A DNA stretch of 64,000 nt from Pirellulales bacterium (GTDB lineage: Bacteria > Planctomycetota > Planctomycetia > Pirellulales > PALSA-1355): positions 124,001-188,000 of the forward strand of contig JALHMI010000004.1 in assembly GCA_022844125.1 (NCBI GenBank), written 5' to 3'. Shown here piece after piece: positions 8,947 through 17,603 of this stretch (the stretch's first letter is position 1; each line of letters opens with the position of its first letter). Below the pieces are notes generated by a model, which made no database searches, was not told where the DNA came from, and saw only the letters and a list, made by a program, of their open reading frames with translations. Position numbers and translations under genes: made by a program.

Positions 8947-10935
8947 TCAGGTTTGCTGAGCGACTTCGCGGAGCGAAGCAGCTACGAGGCGCCCCGTGTC
9001 GGTATCGATCGGGCTTAGCGCGATGTTCGCCGAAAATTCGCTGCCGTCTTTGCGTCGCCCACGCAACGGTGCGCCTGCGCTCATTGGTCGTACGCTGGCT
9101 GCAGCGAAAAAACCGGTGACGTGCGCGGGATGTTGCGCTCGGAAACGCTCAGGAATGAGCATCTCTACCGACTGTCCAATCAGCTCATCGTTCGTGTACC
9201 CAAACAATCGCTCGGTTTGCTGATTCGTCATTGTGATGCGGCCGGTTGGCTCGATGATGACCATGGCGTCTGGAGCGGAGCGAAGTACGCCCTCGAACAG
9301 TCGCTGCGATCGCTTCAGTTCGGAGATGTCGCGGCCCACGATGTAGACGCATTCCTCCGCGGCGATCGGCGTCGCGTTCCAGGAAATCCAGCGATACGAT
9401 CCATCCTGGTGCAGCGCGCGGGCTTCGAAGGAGGCGGCGGTTTGCGTGGTGGCCAATTTCCTCATTCGGCTGGCAATTGATTCACGGTCATCGACATGGA
9501 TCAGGTCACTCAAAGGCATGCCGAGGATCTTCTCACGATCGAAGCTAAGCAAGCGTTGCCAGGCGGGACTGACCTGGCGCAGGGAACCCTTCGCGTCAAC
9601 AATCGCCAGCAGGTCGAGTGACAAGGCAAAGAATCGCTCGCGTTCCTCTTCAGCCTGACGTCGCTCGGCGAGATCGCTGATCCAGCGCTGAGCGGCCGCA
9701 GCCACGCTGGCCGCCGACTCGTAACGATCTTCCGGCTTCTTAGCCAGTCCTTTGAGACAAACCTGCTCTAGCGCTTCAGGGATGCCCGAGACAATTTGGC
9801 TTGGCGGGCGCGGAAGCTCGAATTGCACCCGTTCAAGCACATCGAGGATGTTGCCGCCCGTGAACGGCGGCTGGCCGCTGAGGATTTCGTAAAGGATCGC
9901 GGACAGACCATAGACGTCGGTAGCGGGACCGATCCGATCTGCTTGCCCGGCAGCCTGCTCCGGCGCCATGTAAGCGGGGGAACCGAGAATCTGACCGGCT
10001 TGCGTGGCGAGCGGGCTAGTGGAAGCGGAGGAATCTATATCGGAACCAGTAGTCGGTAGTTCTTCGCCACCGACTTCTTTGGCAAGACCCCAATCGATGA
10101 CCACGACCTCGCCGTAGTCACCCAGAATGACATTCTCGCACTTGAGGTCGCGGTGAATAATGCCCTTCGAATGCGCGTAGGCCACGGTGTTGCAGACGAT
10201 GCAGAACGCGCTTAATAGGTGGAGCAGCGATTCGATCTCCTGAGAACCATCGGCACGCTTACGGTGATATTCCTCGACAAGTTCGGTGAGCGTGCGCCCC
10301 TGCAGGAACCGCATCGCGTAATAGGGGTGTCCCGCACTCTCGTCGAGACAGATCTCGTAAATCGGCACTACGCCCGGATGATCCAGCTTGCCGGTGATGC
10401 GGGCCTCGCGCAGGAAGCGGAGCCGGGCGACGTCCGAGGCGGAACTCCGGGCCTGTAGTCGCTTAACGGCGACGTCGCGATGCAGATCGGCATCGCGGGC
10501 ACGCCAGATTTCGCCAATTCCGCCGGCGGCGTGCAAGGTATTGAGTTGATATCGCTGGGACGGCCGGCTCGTCAAAGCCGCCTCACTGGCAGCCGCACCT
10601 TCGGCCAGACTCTTTCGCATTTCGGTTGTGAGGAGACCGGCGGATTGATCTGCCATCGTGGCCAGCACGCCACGGACCTGCGAGGGAAGTTGACTCAGAC
10701 TGGCCGAGATGTCATCACCGCGGATAAGGCGGCGCTCGACAAGGTGCTCCAGGTGCGCTCGATCGTCTGCGGTAAGCCAGCCTTTTTCGCAGAGGATGAC
10801 CGGCAGAGCCATCGGCGTCAAAGTCGAACAGACGCTGTAGGCCTCGGCCAATTGATCGGACGTAATCAATCCGGTTTGCAGCGCCAGCACACCGAACATA
10901 AGGCTTGCGTCAGCGGTCAAGGGGTTAGCAGACAT
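8947..10935 (-). CDS. Ser/Thr protein kinase with two C-terminal PAS domains
   Basis: The protein has 662 residues from MSANPLTADASLMFG; the 41 upstream codons look like leader. Residues 1-125 are a planctomycete-type helical N-region (FGVLALQTGLITSDQLAEA). The kinase domain spans ~130-420: glycine loop AAGGIGEIW (136-144), Lys158 in VAVK, HRDLKCEN (261-268), DWG (281-283, in place of DFG, as usual in this phylum) and APE (324-326). Two PAS domains follow (about 433-540 and 545-660), with YRWISWNATPI and GRDISEL marking the first. There is no transmembrane segment and no histidine-kinase or output domain after the PAS pair, so the PAS domains probably tune the kinase. Confidence 0.93.
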   Translation of the reverse strand: MSANPLTADASLMFGVLALQTGLITSDQLAEAYSVCSTLTPMALPVILCEKGWLTADDRAHLEHLVERRLIRGDDISASLSQLPSQVRGVLATMADQSAGLLTTEMRKSLAEGAAASEAALTSRPSQRYQLNTLHAAGGIGEIWRARDADLHRDVAVKRLQARSSASDVARLRFLREARITGKLDHPGVVPIYEICLDESAGHPYYAMRFLQGRTLTELVEEYHRKRADGSQEIESLLHLLSAFCIVCNTVAYAHSKGIIHRDLKCENVILGDYGEVVVIDWGLAKEVGGEELPTTGSDIDSSASTSPLATQAGQILGSPAYMAPEQAAGQADRIGPATDVYGLSAILYEILSGQPPFTGGNILDVLERVQFELPRPPSQIVSGIPEALEQVCLKGLAKKPEDRYESAASVAAAAQRWISDLAERRQAEEERERFFALSLDLLAIVDAKGSLRQVSPAWQRLLSFDREKILGMPLSDLIHVDDRESIASRMRKLATTQTAASFEARALHQDGSYRWISWNATPIAAEECVYIVGRDISELKRSQRLFEGVLRSAPDAMVIIEPTGRITMTNQQTERLFGYTNDELIGQSVEMLIPERFRAQHPAHVTGFFAAASVRPMSAGAPLRGRRKDGSEFSANIALSPIDTDTGRLVAASLREVAQQT

Positions 10936-11161
10936 TGCAGCGTGCGATGACGGATGAAAGTAGAATCCACTAGTGCCTGCCGGCCAAGGGAGGACCTGCT
11001 CTAGTATATCGACTCCCCTGCTCGTCCAAAGTCGGCAAGCAACGAAGTCAGCGGGCATCTTCCAGCGTTTCGTTGTGCCGGTAGCTGGAAAATCCGCAGG
11101 GATTATGAGCTACAATTGAATTCATACCATATCCGCACACCACGGTCCGACAGGTCGACGC

Positions 11162-12391
11162 ATGTCGATTGTGCTCTTCGAAGACGAACTGGTTTGCCGG
11201 CTCGATCCGGTCGCGCTGGGCAAGCCGGCGTTCGCGATGAGCTGCGGTGCGGTGCGGCTAGTCGATTTAGTCGCCGGTTGGAATAGTCCACTGTACGCAC
11301 AAGTACGCGCGCATCTGCGCGAAATCGTCGCCGCCGACTACCCGGCCGTTCTGCAGACGCCGCCCCCGACCGATGCGCCGGCACTGTGGATCAATGCCCG
11401 TCTGGCGCCGTCTCGCTCCGCGGGCGAACTGCTCGCAGCCTGGTGGCAGAGCGGAAAGCCGGGCGTTACCAAAACTGGCGAGGCAATCGCCGCGGCGCTG
11501 GTGCCGGCCGGCACTCGAGCGTCCGATTGGCCGCAGCTCGCCGGTTTGGAACTGCCCGCTGTCGAAGGCGAGCTGCCGCTGTTCGAATACGGCCACGACC
11601 TCGTGCGCCACCACTTGAAGACACTCAGTTCGAATCTCGAGCGGCGAATCGCCACGGGCGACTACCGGCAGGTGCAGGACGGCGTGTTCCTGGCCGCAGG
11701 CGCGAAGCTCGGAGCTCATGTCGTGGCCGATACCACGCGCGGGCCGATCGTGCTCGAAGCCGGTGCTTCCATCGGACCTTATTGCTATCTGAGCGGACCC
11801 GTCCACGTCGGACCGAAAGCCCGGGTGATCGAACACGCGGCGCTTAAGGACTGCGTGGCGATCGGCCATACGGCAAAAATCGGCGGCGAAGTGGAAGCCT
11901 CGATCATCGAGCCTTACACGAACAAACAGCATCACGGGTTCCTGGGGCACAGCTACCTGGGAAGCTGGATCAACCTGGGCGCCGGCACCTGCAACAGCGA
12001 CCTCAAGAACACCTACGGCCAGGTGAACATGGAATACCGTGGCCAAAAGGTGCCGACCGGCATGCAGTTCATCGGCGCCATCGTGGGTGACTATGCCAAG
12101 ACCGCGATCAACACCGGCATCTTCACCGGTAAGACGATCGGCGTGTGCAGCATGGTCTACGGCTTCGTGACCACCAATGTACCGAGCTTCGTGAACTACG
12201 CCCGACTGTTTGGGCAAGTGACCGAAGCGCCGGTGGACGTGATGGTCGCCACGCAGCGGCGAATGTTCGAACGCCGCGGCGTCGAGCAGCGGCCCTGCGA
12301 CATCGAACTTCTGAAAGCCATGTACCAGCTCACCGCGCACGAGCGAAAGCAGTCGGGCGATCCGCTATCGCTCGAGCCGCTGTCGCTGTAG
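11162..12391 (+). CDS. GlmU-like sugar nucleotidyltransferase/acetyltransferase (alternative GlmU type)
   Basis: The protein has 409 residues. The N-terminal ~170 residues (MSIVLFEDELVCRLDPVALGKP) match the alternative GlmU family found in Bacteroidetes and Planctomycetes rather than classical GlmU. The C-terminal ~220 residues form a left-handed beta-helix of hexapeptide repeats (VLEAGASIGPYCYLSGPVHVG), with the loop EPYTNKQHHGFLGHSYLG and TCNSDLKNTYG. The predicted role is formation of a UDP- or other NDP-acetylamino sugar for envelope precursors. The N-terminal domain lacks a textbook GxGTRM loop, so the nucleotidyl-transfer function should be regarded as probable only. TACAAT at 11111-11116 may be its -10 element. 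Confidence 0.85.
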   Translation: MSIVLFEDELVCRLDPVALGKPAFAMSCGAVRLVDLVAGWNSPLYAQVRAHLREIVAADYPAVLQTPPPTDAPALWINARLAPSRSAGELLAAWWQSGKPGVTKTGEAIAAALVPAGTRASDWPQLAGLELPAVEGELPLFEYGHDLVRHHLKTLSSNLERRIATGDYRQVQDGVFLAAGAKLGAHVVADTTRGPIVLEAGASIGPYCYLSGPVHVGPKARVIEHAALKDCVAIGHTAKIGGEVEASIIEPYTNKQHHGFLGHSYLGSWINLGAGTCNSDLKNTYGQVNMEYRGQKVPTGMQFIGAIVGDYAKTAINTGIFTGKTIGVCSMVYGFVTTNVPSFVNYARLFGQVTEAPVDVMVATQRRMFERRGVEQRPCDIELLKAMYQLTAHERKQSGDPLSLEPLSL

Positions 12392-12418
12392 CGCGAGGCC
12401 AGGCCGGCCTGGGTGGTC

Positions 12419-12922
12419 GAATTTTCAAAGAGCTGTGGGAAAATCGCAACTTTCCCGGCTGTTTCTTACACGCACATTTTTCGGGCGTGTGCGCTTAGAA
12501 TTTCGTGCAAACGATGTTTCGGGCGCACACACACACCGCGGCAAAGGCTTTCGGTGGCCCGAGCGAGGGCGCGCGAGCCGCGCGGCTTCTCCAGATTCTC
12601 AGGCGATCGGTCCTTTGTCGTGAGCATGCGTCGGTCTCTACCTGTTGTCGTGACCTTACACTATCAGAACTCCTGGCCTGATTCCTAGAGTCGGTGGACA
12701 CGTGGGCGGTGTGCGCTGTGCGCAACGCTGCGCGGCGAGCGGAAACGACTTGCGCGAAGAGCCAGCCACACTCGCGGTCAAGGGTGACGGAGAGGGTGAT
12801 TTTTTCTCACGGCCGTTTTTGTCGGCAGGTCTCCGCAGACGCTCACCGGCGCGCGCACGAATTGGTCCCTGGGCATCTTTCTGAGCCTGAACTTATCGAC
12901 CTGAGGCCTACGCCAACTGCTG
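12419..12922 (-). repeat. Copy B of the ~0.5-kb dispersed inverted repeat
   Basis: This is the reverse complement of 5534-6058 with scattered substitutions. Shared landmarks are CAGCTCTTTGA, GTAAGGTCACGACAACAGG and the block encoding the 60-residue frame. Together the copies form inverted repeats around ~6.4 kb that includes tRNA-Leu, the Gfo/Idh gene, the kinase and the GlmU-like gene. The rest of 12392-13072 contains nothing recognisable. Confidence 0.85.
12702..12884 (+). other. Conserved 60-codon ORF inside repeat copy B (uncertain coding)
   Basis: This GTG-start frame of 60 residues is the counterpart of the one in copy A. Twelve of about 22 differences between the copies fall at third positions, and the core LREEPATLAVKG...SRPFLSA is unchanged. 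No function is recognisable. Confidence 0.3.
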
Positions 12923-13072
12923 AGACGCTAAACGGGAACATCACTCAATACTGAAATGAGTGATGTCGTGATGACCCCGTTTCCGCACGACGAGGCACGC
13001 TGGGTCGCAGTACGAGCACAGTGTCTGCTGCGCAGCACCCGTGGCACCAGCGCCCACCTCGCATCGCGCAAA

Positions 13073-13960
13073 TCAACGCATCGTGAGGCCGATGATCATG
13101 AGCGTGATCAGGGCCAGGTTGAACAGCCCGAACAGTGCGCCGCAAATCGTGCCGACCCAGGCGTGGATGCCGCCGCGAACCTCAGGGTTCTTCCGCACGC
13201 GGCGGATCCCCTGAATGCCGAAGTACACGGCCGCCACGCCCAGCGGAAAGCCCAGGCAAGGGAAGAGCGAGAAGATGCCCAGGTAGTAGGACGCGAGCGC
13301 CGGGCCATTCTTGCTGGGAATGAACGTCTCGGTGATCGAGGAAGAATCGCCCGGCTCGGCACTCCAGACTGGCAGTTCCGCAGTCGTGGGCGCCGAGAAG
13401 GGATTGGGATTCGTGGGCTCGTTGCGAGGAATGTCGCCCGCATTAAATGGCGCGTCAGCGATTGGGTTCTGCGCGGCAAACGCGGCCAGCACGCGCGGCC
13501 GGCTCATGAAGAACCACAACAGCACGGGATACGCCATGCCGAGCAGTCCCCCCACCACGCTGCCAATCGCGCCGATCTTTGCGCCCATCGCTTGACCCGA
13601 ATCATCGCCCTCCAACTGCTCGAGCATGGGCTGGGTAATGTACTGCCAGGTGACAACGACGCCGATGAGCGAGGTGACGATGGCGACCGCGGCGTAAATG
13701 AGCGCCAAGTTGCGAGCCCAGGCGCGCATCTTCAGCAGGCCGATCCCGGAAGCGAATAGTGCGATCACGGTCAAGGGCGAAAGGACCAGCGAGATGATCG
13801 ACCAGATGCGAAGCACCGCGCTGTCGCCAAAGAACGGATTCTGCCCATTAAGGCCCGTCAATGTGGCATGGAAGACAATCGGGAGGCTGAACAGGCCCAG
13901 GATGCCAAAAGCGATGTTCAGCACGCCGAACACAATGACGGACGCGGGACGCTGCATCAT
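13073..13960 (-). CDS. Polytopic membrane protein with C-terminal DUF4190-like domain
   Basis: The protein has 295 residues. The N-terminal half has about four hydrophobic helices (VIVFGVLNIAFGILGLFS, IISLVLSPLTVIALFASG, LALIYAAVAIVTSLIGVV, and a helix around LGMAYPVLLWFF). A ~50-residue Pro/Asn/Ser-rich linker follows (NPIADAPFNAGDI and onward). The C-terminal ~85 residues, with ALASYYLGIFSLFPCLGFPLG then GVAAVYFGIQGIRRV and two helices, are DUF4190-like. The biochemical role is unknown. There are no visible partners. Confidence 0.75.
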   Translation of the reverse strand: MMQRPASVIVFGVLNIAFGILGLFSLPIVFHATLTGLNGQNPFFGDSAVLRIWSIISLVLSPLTVIALFASGIGLLKMRAWARNLALIYAAVAIVTSLIGVVVTWQYITQPMLEQLEGDDSGQAMGAKIGAIGSVVGGLLGMAYPVLLWFFMSRPRVLAAFAAQNPIADAPFNAGDIPRNEPTNPNPFSAPTTAELPVWSAEPGDSSSITETFIPSKNGPALASYYLGIFSLFPCLGFPLGVAAVYFGIQGIRRVRKNPEVRGGIHAWVGTICGALFGLFNLALITLMIIGLTMR

Positions 13961-14169
13961 CCACCTGGTGGCTTGGAATTAGTTGGGGGGCAATTGTAGA
14001 TGCGCCGCCGTACGATGGGGGGGCAGGAAGCCACTAGAGTCTACCGGGGGGGCGCGGCGAGGACCAAATGGAATCGCGTGAAACGGTCGTTACGCGCGCG
14101 GTACAATCGGTGACGAGAGGACTCGCAGGTGTTTGGAATTTTGGGGAAAGGAACGAGCAGCAAATCAGC

Positions 14170-14700
14170 ATGGGCGAAGTCGATTCCACCTCAGACAATA
14201 CACGCCGCGGGTTTCGCTGGTCGCTGCGGACGGTCCTGATCGTCATCACCCTGATCGCGTGCTGGTTGGGCTATGCGATGGATTGGAAGCAGCAGCGACA
14301 AGCCTTTCGAGTGCGACCCGGGGTTTGCGAATTCAACGATACGCCTCCCTCGGTGATCAATCGATGGAACAACCGGTTGCCGGCCTTCGCCCCGGCCGGG
14401 CTGTGGCTGCTCGGGGAGCGTGGCGTGGTTTCGGTTTGGCTATCTCAGGAAATCTGGTCGGCCCAGTTGGAGGCGAATGCCGAGCGACTGTTTCCCGAGG
14501 CGCGAATCATGAAGGTCGATCGTGGAAATTGGGTGAGCGTCCGACCTGCCGAAACACGAACCTTGCCTTGGACCACCTGGCTGCCCCGGGATCCTGCCTT
14601 ATGGGCATCGGGGGCTGCCGGTTTGCTCTTGGTCGCCGGTAAAGCGTGGCGTTTCTATCTGCGAAAACGACATGCGATGGTTGGCGGCGTAACGGCTTAG
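14170..14700 (+). CDS. Planctomycete-type two-TM hypothetical protein
   Basis: The protein has 176 residues from MGEVDSTSDNTRRGFRWSLR. The segment FRWSLRTVLIVITLIACWLG is the RFSLRTLLxxxT-type membrane segment that recurs in many planctomycete membrane proteins. A second hydrophobic helix (WASGAAGLLLVAGKAW) lies near the C-terminus. The region between would face the periplasm. No catalytic motifs are visible. A start at 14068 is possible but adds sequence without the family look. TACAAT at 14102-14107 could be the -10 element. Confidence 0.65.
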   Translation: MGEVDSTSDNTRRGFRWSLRTVLIVITLIACWLGYAMDWKQQRQAFRVRPGVCEFNDTPPSVINRWNNRLPAFAPAGLWLLGERGVVSVWLSQEIWSAQLEANAERLFPEARIMKVDRGNWVSVRPAETRTLPWTTWLPRDPALWASGAAGLLLVAGKAWRFYLRKRHAMVGGVTA

Positions 14701-14766
14701 CCCAACTACTTTCGCAACACGAAGCGACCCGATTCCGCATAGTGTCCCGGCACCGTAGCTCCGTAC

Positions 14767-14797
14767 CTGACAAGGTTTTTTTCATGCGCGGTAGAAT
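14767..14797 (+). promoter_or_regulatory. Candidate promoter placing the transcript start at the ATG (leaderless)
   Basis: CTGACA (14767-14772) and TAGAAT (14792-14797) are spaced 19 bases apart. Only six bases separate the -10 hexamer from the ATG at 14804, so transcription would begin at or next to the start codon. No ribosome-binding site could fit. Confidence 0.4.
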
Positions 14798-14803
14798 CGC
14801 GGA

Positions 14804-14983
14804 ATGGACGAGAAAGCAATCAGCCCCACTGACGACGAGCGAAGTTGCATTTTCTGCCTGTCTCCGGTGACGCCCTTGGGTTCGGACTATGAGTGCCTGA
14901 AATGCGGCGCAATGTTTAAGTGGGCACCGGACTCCGAGGCATGGATCGCCATTCCGCCGGCCTCCGAACCTGAGCTCCGCTAG
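14804..14983 (+). CDS. Small zinc-ribbon protein (59 residues)
   Basis: The short frame starts MDEKAISPTDDE. It contains two CxxC knuckles, CIFC (about residues 15-18) and CLKC (33-36), separated by 14 residues. This is the layout of a rubredoxin/zinc-ribbon fold. The remainder is WAPDSEAWIAIPPASEPELR. Such proteins bind Zn and act in protein or nucleic-acid interactions; no specific family is recognised. The pattern of two CxxC pairs in so short a frame makes chance unlikely. Confidence 0.6.
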   Translation: MDEKAISPTDDERSCIFCLSPVTPLGSDYECLKCGAMFKWAPDSEAWIAIPPASEPELR

Positions 14984-15200
14984 CCGGTTTCCCCGGCCTG
15001 CACACGATCTTCAGACACGACCCTCAACCCCACCCCCAAAGATGTCCATGAAAGCTGAGCGCAAGGCCCGCAGACGTTCGCGACAGCGCGAGAAGAACAA
15101 GCAGCGGTCCGCTCAACACAATTGCCCTAATCACGGGGCCACCTCACTAATACGACACTACCCGGCCGTGACGTACATTTCAGCGGGGCCGGCAGGCGGG

Positions 15201-15206
15201 TATACT
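15201..15206 (+). promoter_or_regulatory. Candidate -10 element for metF
   Basis: TATACT lies 45-65 bases before the metF start. The -35 region is poor (TTTCAG at 17 bases spacing). Confidence 0.35.
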
Positions 15207-15269
15207 GGCGGTTTCTGAGATGGACTGAGCCCGACAAGTGTTAAGAGGTTGCCCAAGACGCAGGCCGCT

Positions 15270-16151
15270 ATGAATCTCCAGCAGGTATACGGTTCCGGAA
15301 AATTCGGTCTGTCGTTTGAATTGTTTCCTCCCAAGACGCCGGCCGGCGACGAGGAGATGTTCGGGCACGTTTCGCGTCTGGTCGAGTTTTCGCCCGACTA
15401 CATTACGTGCACGTATGGCGCGGGCGGCTCGACGCGCGACAAGACTCTCCAGATCGTCGAGCGGGTGCGGCAGCAATTCGGCTGCCTCGTCGCTTCGCAC
15501 CTGACATGCGTCGGTTCGACCATCGACGACCTACGTGGGTATCTGAAGGATGCGATTGGACGCTCGGTCGGTTGCATAGTTGCCTTGCGAGGCGATCCGC
15601 CGCAGGGGGAAACTTCGTTCAAGCCGGTGGCCGGCGGGTTGTCATACGCCAACGAACTGGTGACGCTGATCAAGGGCGAGTTCCCGCAGTTGGGCATCGC
15701 CGTGGCGGGTTATCCGGAGACGCATCGCGAAGCGCCGAGTCCGGAAGTCGACCTGGCGAACCTCAAGCGAAAGGTCGATGCGGGCGCGGACGTCGTGATC
15801 ACACAGCTCTTTTACGACAACGCCGACTTCTTCAAGTTCCGCGACCGCTGCGACAAGGCGGGGATTCGCGTGCCGATCGTGCCGGGCATTTTGCCGGTCA
15901 CGAACCTGGCGCAGATTCGGCGAATCACGTCGCTGTGCGGCGCCGGTTTGCCGCAAACGTTTCAAGAAGCGCTGGAAGCCCAGTCCGACAGTGCTGAAGG
16001 GCAGTTTGCCGCGGGCGTGGACTTTGCGATTCGGCAGTGCCGCGAGCTGGTGGATGCCGGCGTGCCGGGGCTGCACTTCTATGTGCTGAACAAATCGCCC
16101 GCCACGTGTGCGGTGCTAGAAGCCCTGCGCGTGGAGCGAGCGGCGAAGTAG
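15270..16151 (+). CDS. metF: Methylenetetrahydrofolate reductase
   Basis: The 293-residue FAD-dependent enzyme reduces 5,10-methylene-THF to 5-methyl-THF, the methyl donor for methionine synthesis. Family motifs: SFELFPPKTPAG with the catalytic Glu17, TYGAGGSTRDKT, ALRGDPP (residues 106-111, flavin/folate site), and VITQLFYDNADFFKFRDRC. It is a TIM barrel of normal length. I prefer MNLQQVYGSG as the start, although a TTG seven codons upstream (15249) has a closer AGAGG. The gene is cytoplasmic. It is directly followed by the tandem repeat array. Confidence 0.95.
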   Translation: MNLQQVYGSGKFGLSFELFPPKTPAGDEEMFGHVSRLVEFSPDYITCTYGAGGSTRDKTLQIVERVRQQFGCLVASHLTCVGSTIDDLRGYLKDAIGRSVGCIVALRGDPPQGETSFKPVAGGLSYANELVTLIKGEFPQLGIAVAGYPETHREAPSPEVDLANLKRKVDAGADVVITQLFYDNADFFKFRDRCDKAGIRVPIVPGILPVTNLAQIRRITSLCGAGLPQTFQEALEAQSDSAEGQFAAGVDFAIRQCRELVDAGVPGLHFYVLNKSPATCAVLEALRVERAAK

Positions 16152-16162
16152 GAGCGGAGCGA

Positions 16163-16606
16163 GTGTCACCCGGATCCCTGGGTGGCACGGATGCTGCGGA
16201 GCGTGCGATACGGTCTGGTGCCACAGGTGGCCGCGTGGCGGCTCACCTGTGCAACTCTGAGAATGTCAGCACAGATGGCCAAGCTGGCTGTTATAGGTCG
16301 CGAAGTGCACCGGTGACAGCTGCGCAGCACCGGTGGCACCCAAGTCCGCTCGATGGTTAACGGCGTAGGGTGCCATGGGAGCTGCGGAGCAGTCACCCGT
16401 GCTGTGAGCACCTCAGTGTATCCCGCGTTGTGAGGCATCGGTAACGCGTAGCGAACACAGGTGAGCCGCGCTCACGGCCACCTGCGGCACCCAGAATGTC
16501 AGGGTGCCTGGGGGCACAAGAGCGACCGGATATCGCGCCGTGTGAATATCGAGACTGGCGACGGGGTCTCGCGTTCTATGAGCCCTCCTGTGCTGCGCAC
16601 ACCGAG
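16163..16606 (+). repeat. Tandem repeat unit 1 (444 bp)
   Basis: This unit begins GTGTCACCCGGATCCCTGG and is repeated head-to-tail at 16607, almost without change over the first ~240 bases. It is built from shorter palindromes such as CACAGGTGGCCG...CGGCTCACCTGTG and CACCGGTGACAG...CTGCGCAGCACCGGTG. Frames within it have no coding features. It starts 12 bases after the metF stop. Confidence 0.9.
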
Positions 16607-17119
16607 TGTCATCCGGATCCCTGGGTGGCACGGGAGCTGCGGAGCGTGCGATACGGTCTGGTGCCACAGGTGGCCGCGTGGCGGCTCACCTGTGCAACTC
16701 TGAGAATGTCAGCACAGATGGCCAGGCTGGCTGTTATAGGTCGCGAAGTGCACCGGTGACAGCTGCGCAGCACCGGTGGCACCCAAGTCCGCTCGATGGT
16801 TAACGGCGTAGGGTGCCATGGGAGCTGCGGAGCAGTCACCCGTGATGTGAACGCCCCGCTTATCTCACGTTGTAGGCATCTGTGGCGCGTAGCGAACACA
16901 GGTGAGCCGGGCTCACGGCCACCTGTGGCACCCAGCAAGGGTTCCGGCCCGCATCTGACGTCGCGAGCACAGGTGAGCCGCGCTCGCGGCCACCTGTGGC
17001 ACCCAGAATGTCAGGGTGCCTGGGGGCACAAGAGCGACCGGATATCGCGCCGTGTGAATATCGAGCCTGGCGACGGGGTCTCGCGTTCTATAAGCCCTCC
17101 TGTGCTGCGCACACCGACA
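16607..17119 (+). repeat. Tandem repeat unit 2 (with a ~70-bp internal duplication)
   Basis: This second unit diverges after about 16840. It contains an extra copy of the palindrome CACAGGTGAGCC...GGCCACCTGTGGCACCC, separated by a ~35-base spacer (about 16950). The unit rejoins the pattern (AATGTCAGGGTGCCTGGGG) and ends near 17119 at CTGCGCACACCGA. Between here and the next gene (17604) I see nothing except a small hairpin, CGACAGCAAGTTGTCG. Confidence 0.85.
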
Positions 17120-17603
17120 GCAAGTTGTCGGTGCTACCCATCTCGTTTGGCATGGCGCTTGCATAGGGCTGTTTCGGCCGCGGCATAGGCGGCCCGCCGT
17201 GTGTTCCGATTGGAGCGCTCGGCGAGAGTTTGAGGACCAGAGGCGGCGCCTGGGGCTGCCCACACGAGTTGCTTGTCCGAGAGAATCGATTGGCAGCCAC
17301 ACGAGATGCGGCGAGCGGTCGAGACGAGAAAAGCTCCCAAGGGGAGAGATTCTCAACTACCGGCCGCGAGCGTTCGATAGAGAGAACAGGGTAATGCCGT
17401 TCGAACTGAAGCGCGGAGCGGGTTGGGATTGACCCGTTTGGCAGATTCAGATATCGCTGGATTGCCTAAGGCGGTGTTGCGTCACGGAAGACGTCGCAAA
17501 AGACTGACGACCGAGCGCCTCCTACGAACAGACCTCTCCGAGATTGGTCGCCAAGCGGTTCCTGAGAGAACCTGTCTGAGTGACCTTTTACAGGGAGGTA
17601 ACC

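Noticed and set aside
15042-15218. A 58-codon basic frame beginning MSMKAERKARRR
   Set aside because: It has no ribosome-binding site or homology that I recognise, it runs into the likely metF promoter, and only its first half looks protein-like.
16166-16938. Similar minus-strand frames in the two tandem repeat units
   Set aside because: Their similarity comes from the DNA repeat, and the palindromes would dictate the residues. There is no coding signal.
16163-17119. CRISPR-like array
   Set aside because: The repeat units are 444 bp and contiguous, with no short direct repeats alternating with unique spacers and no cas genes.
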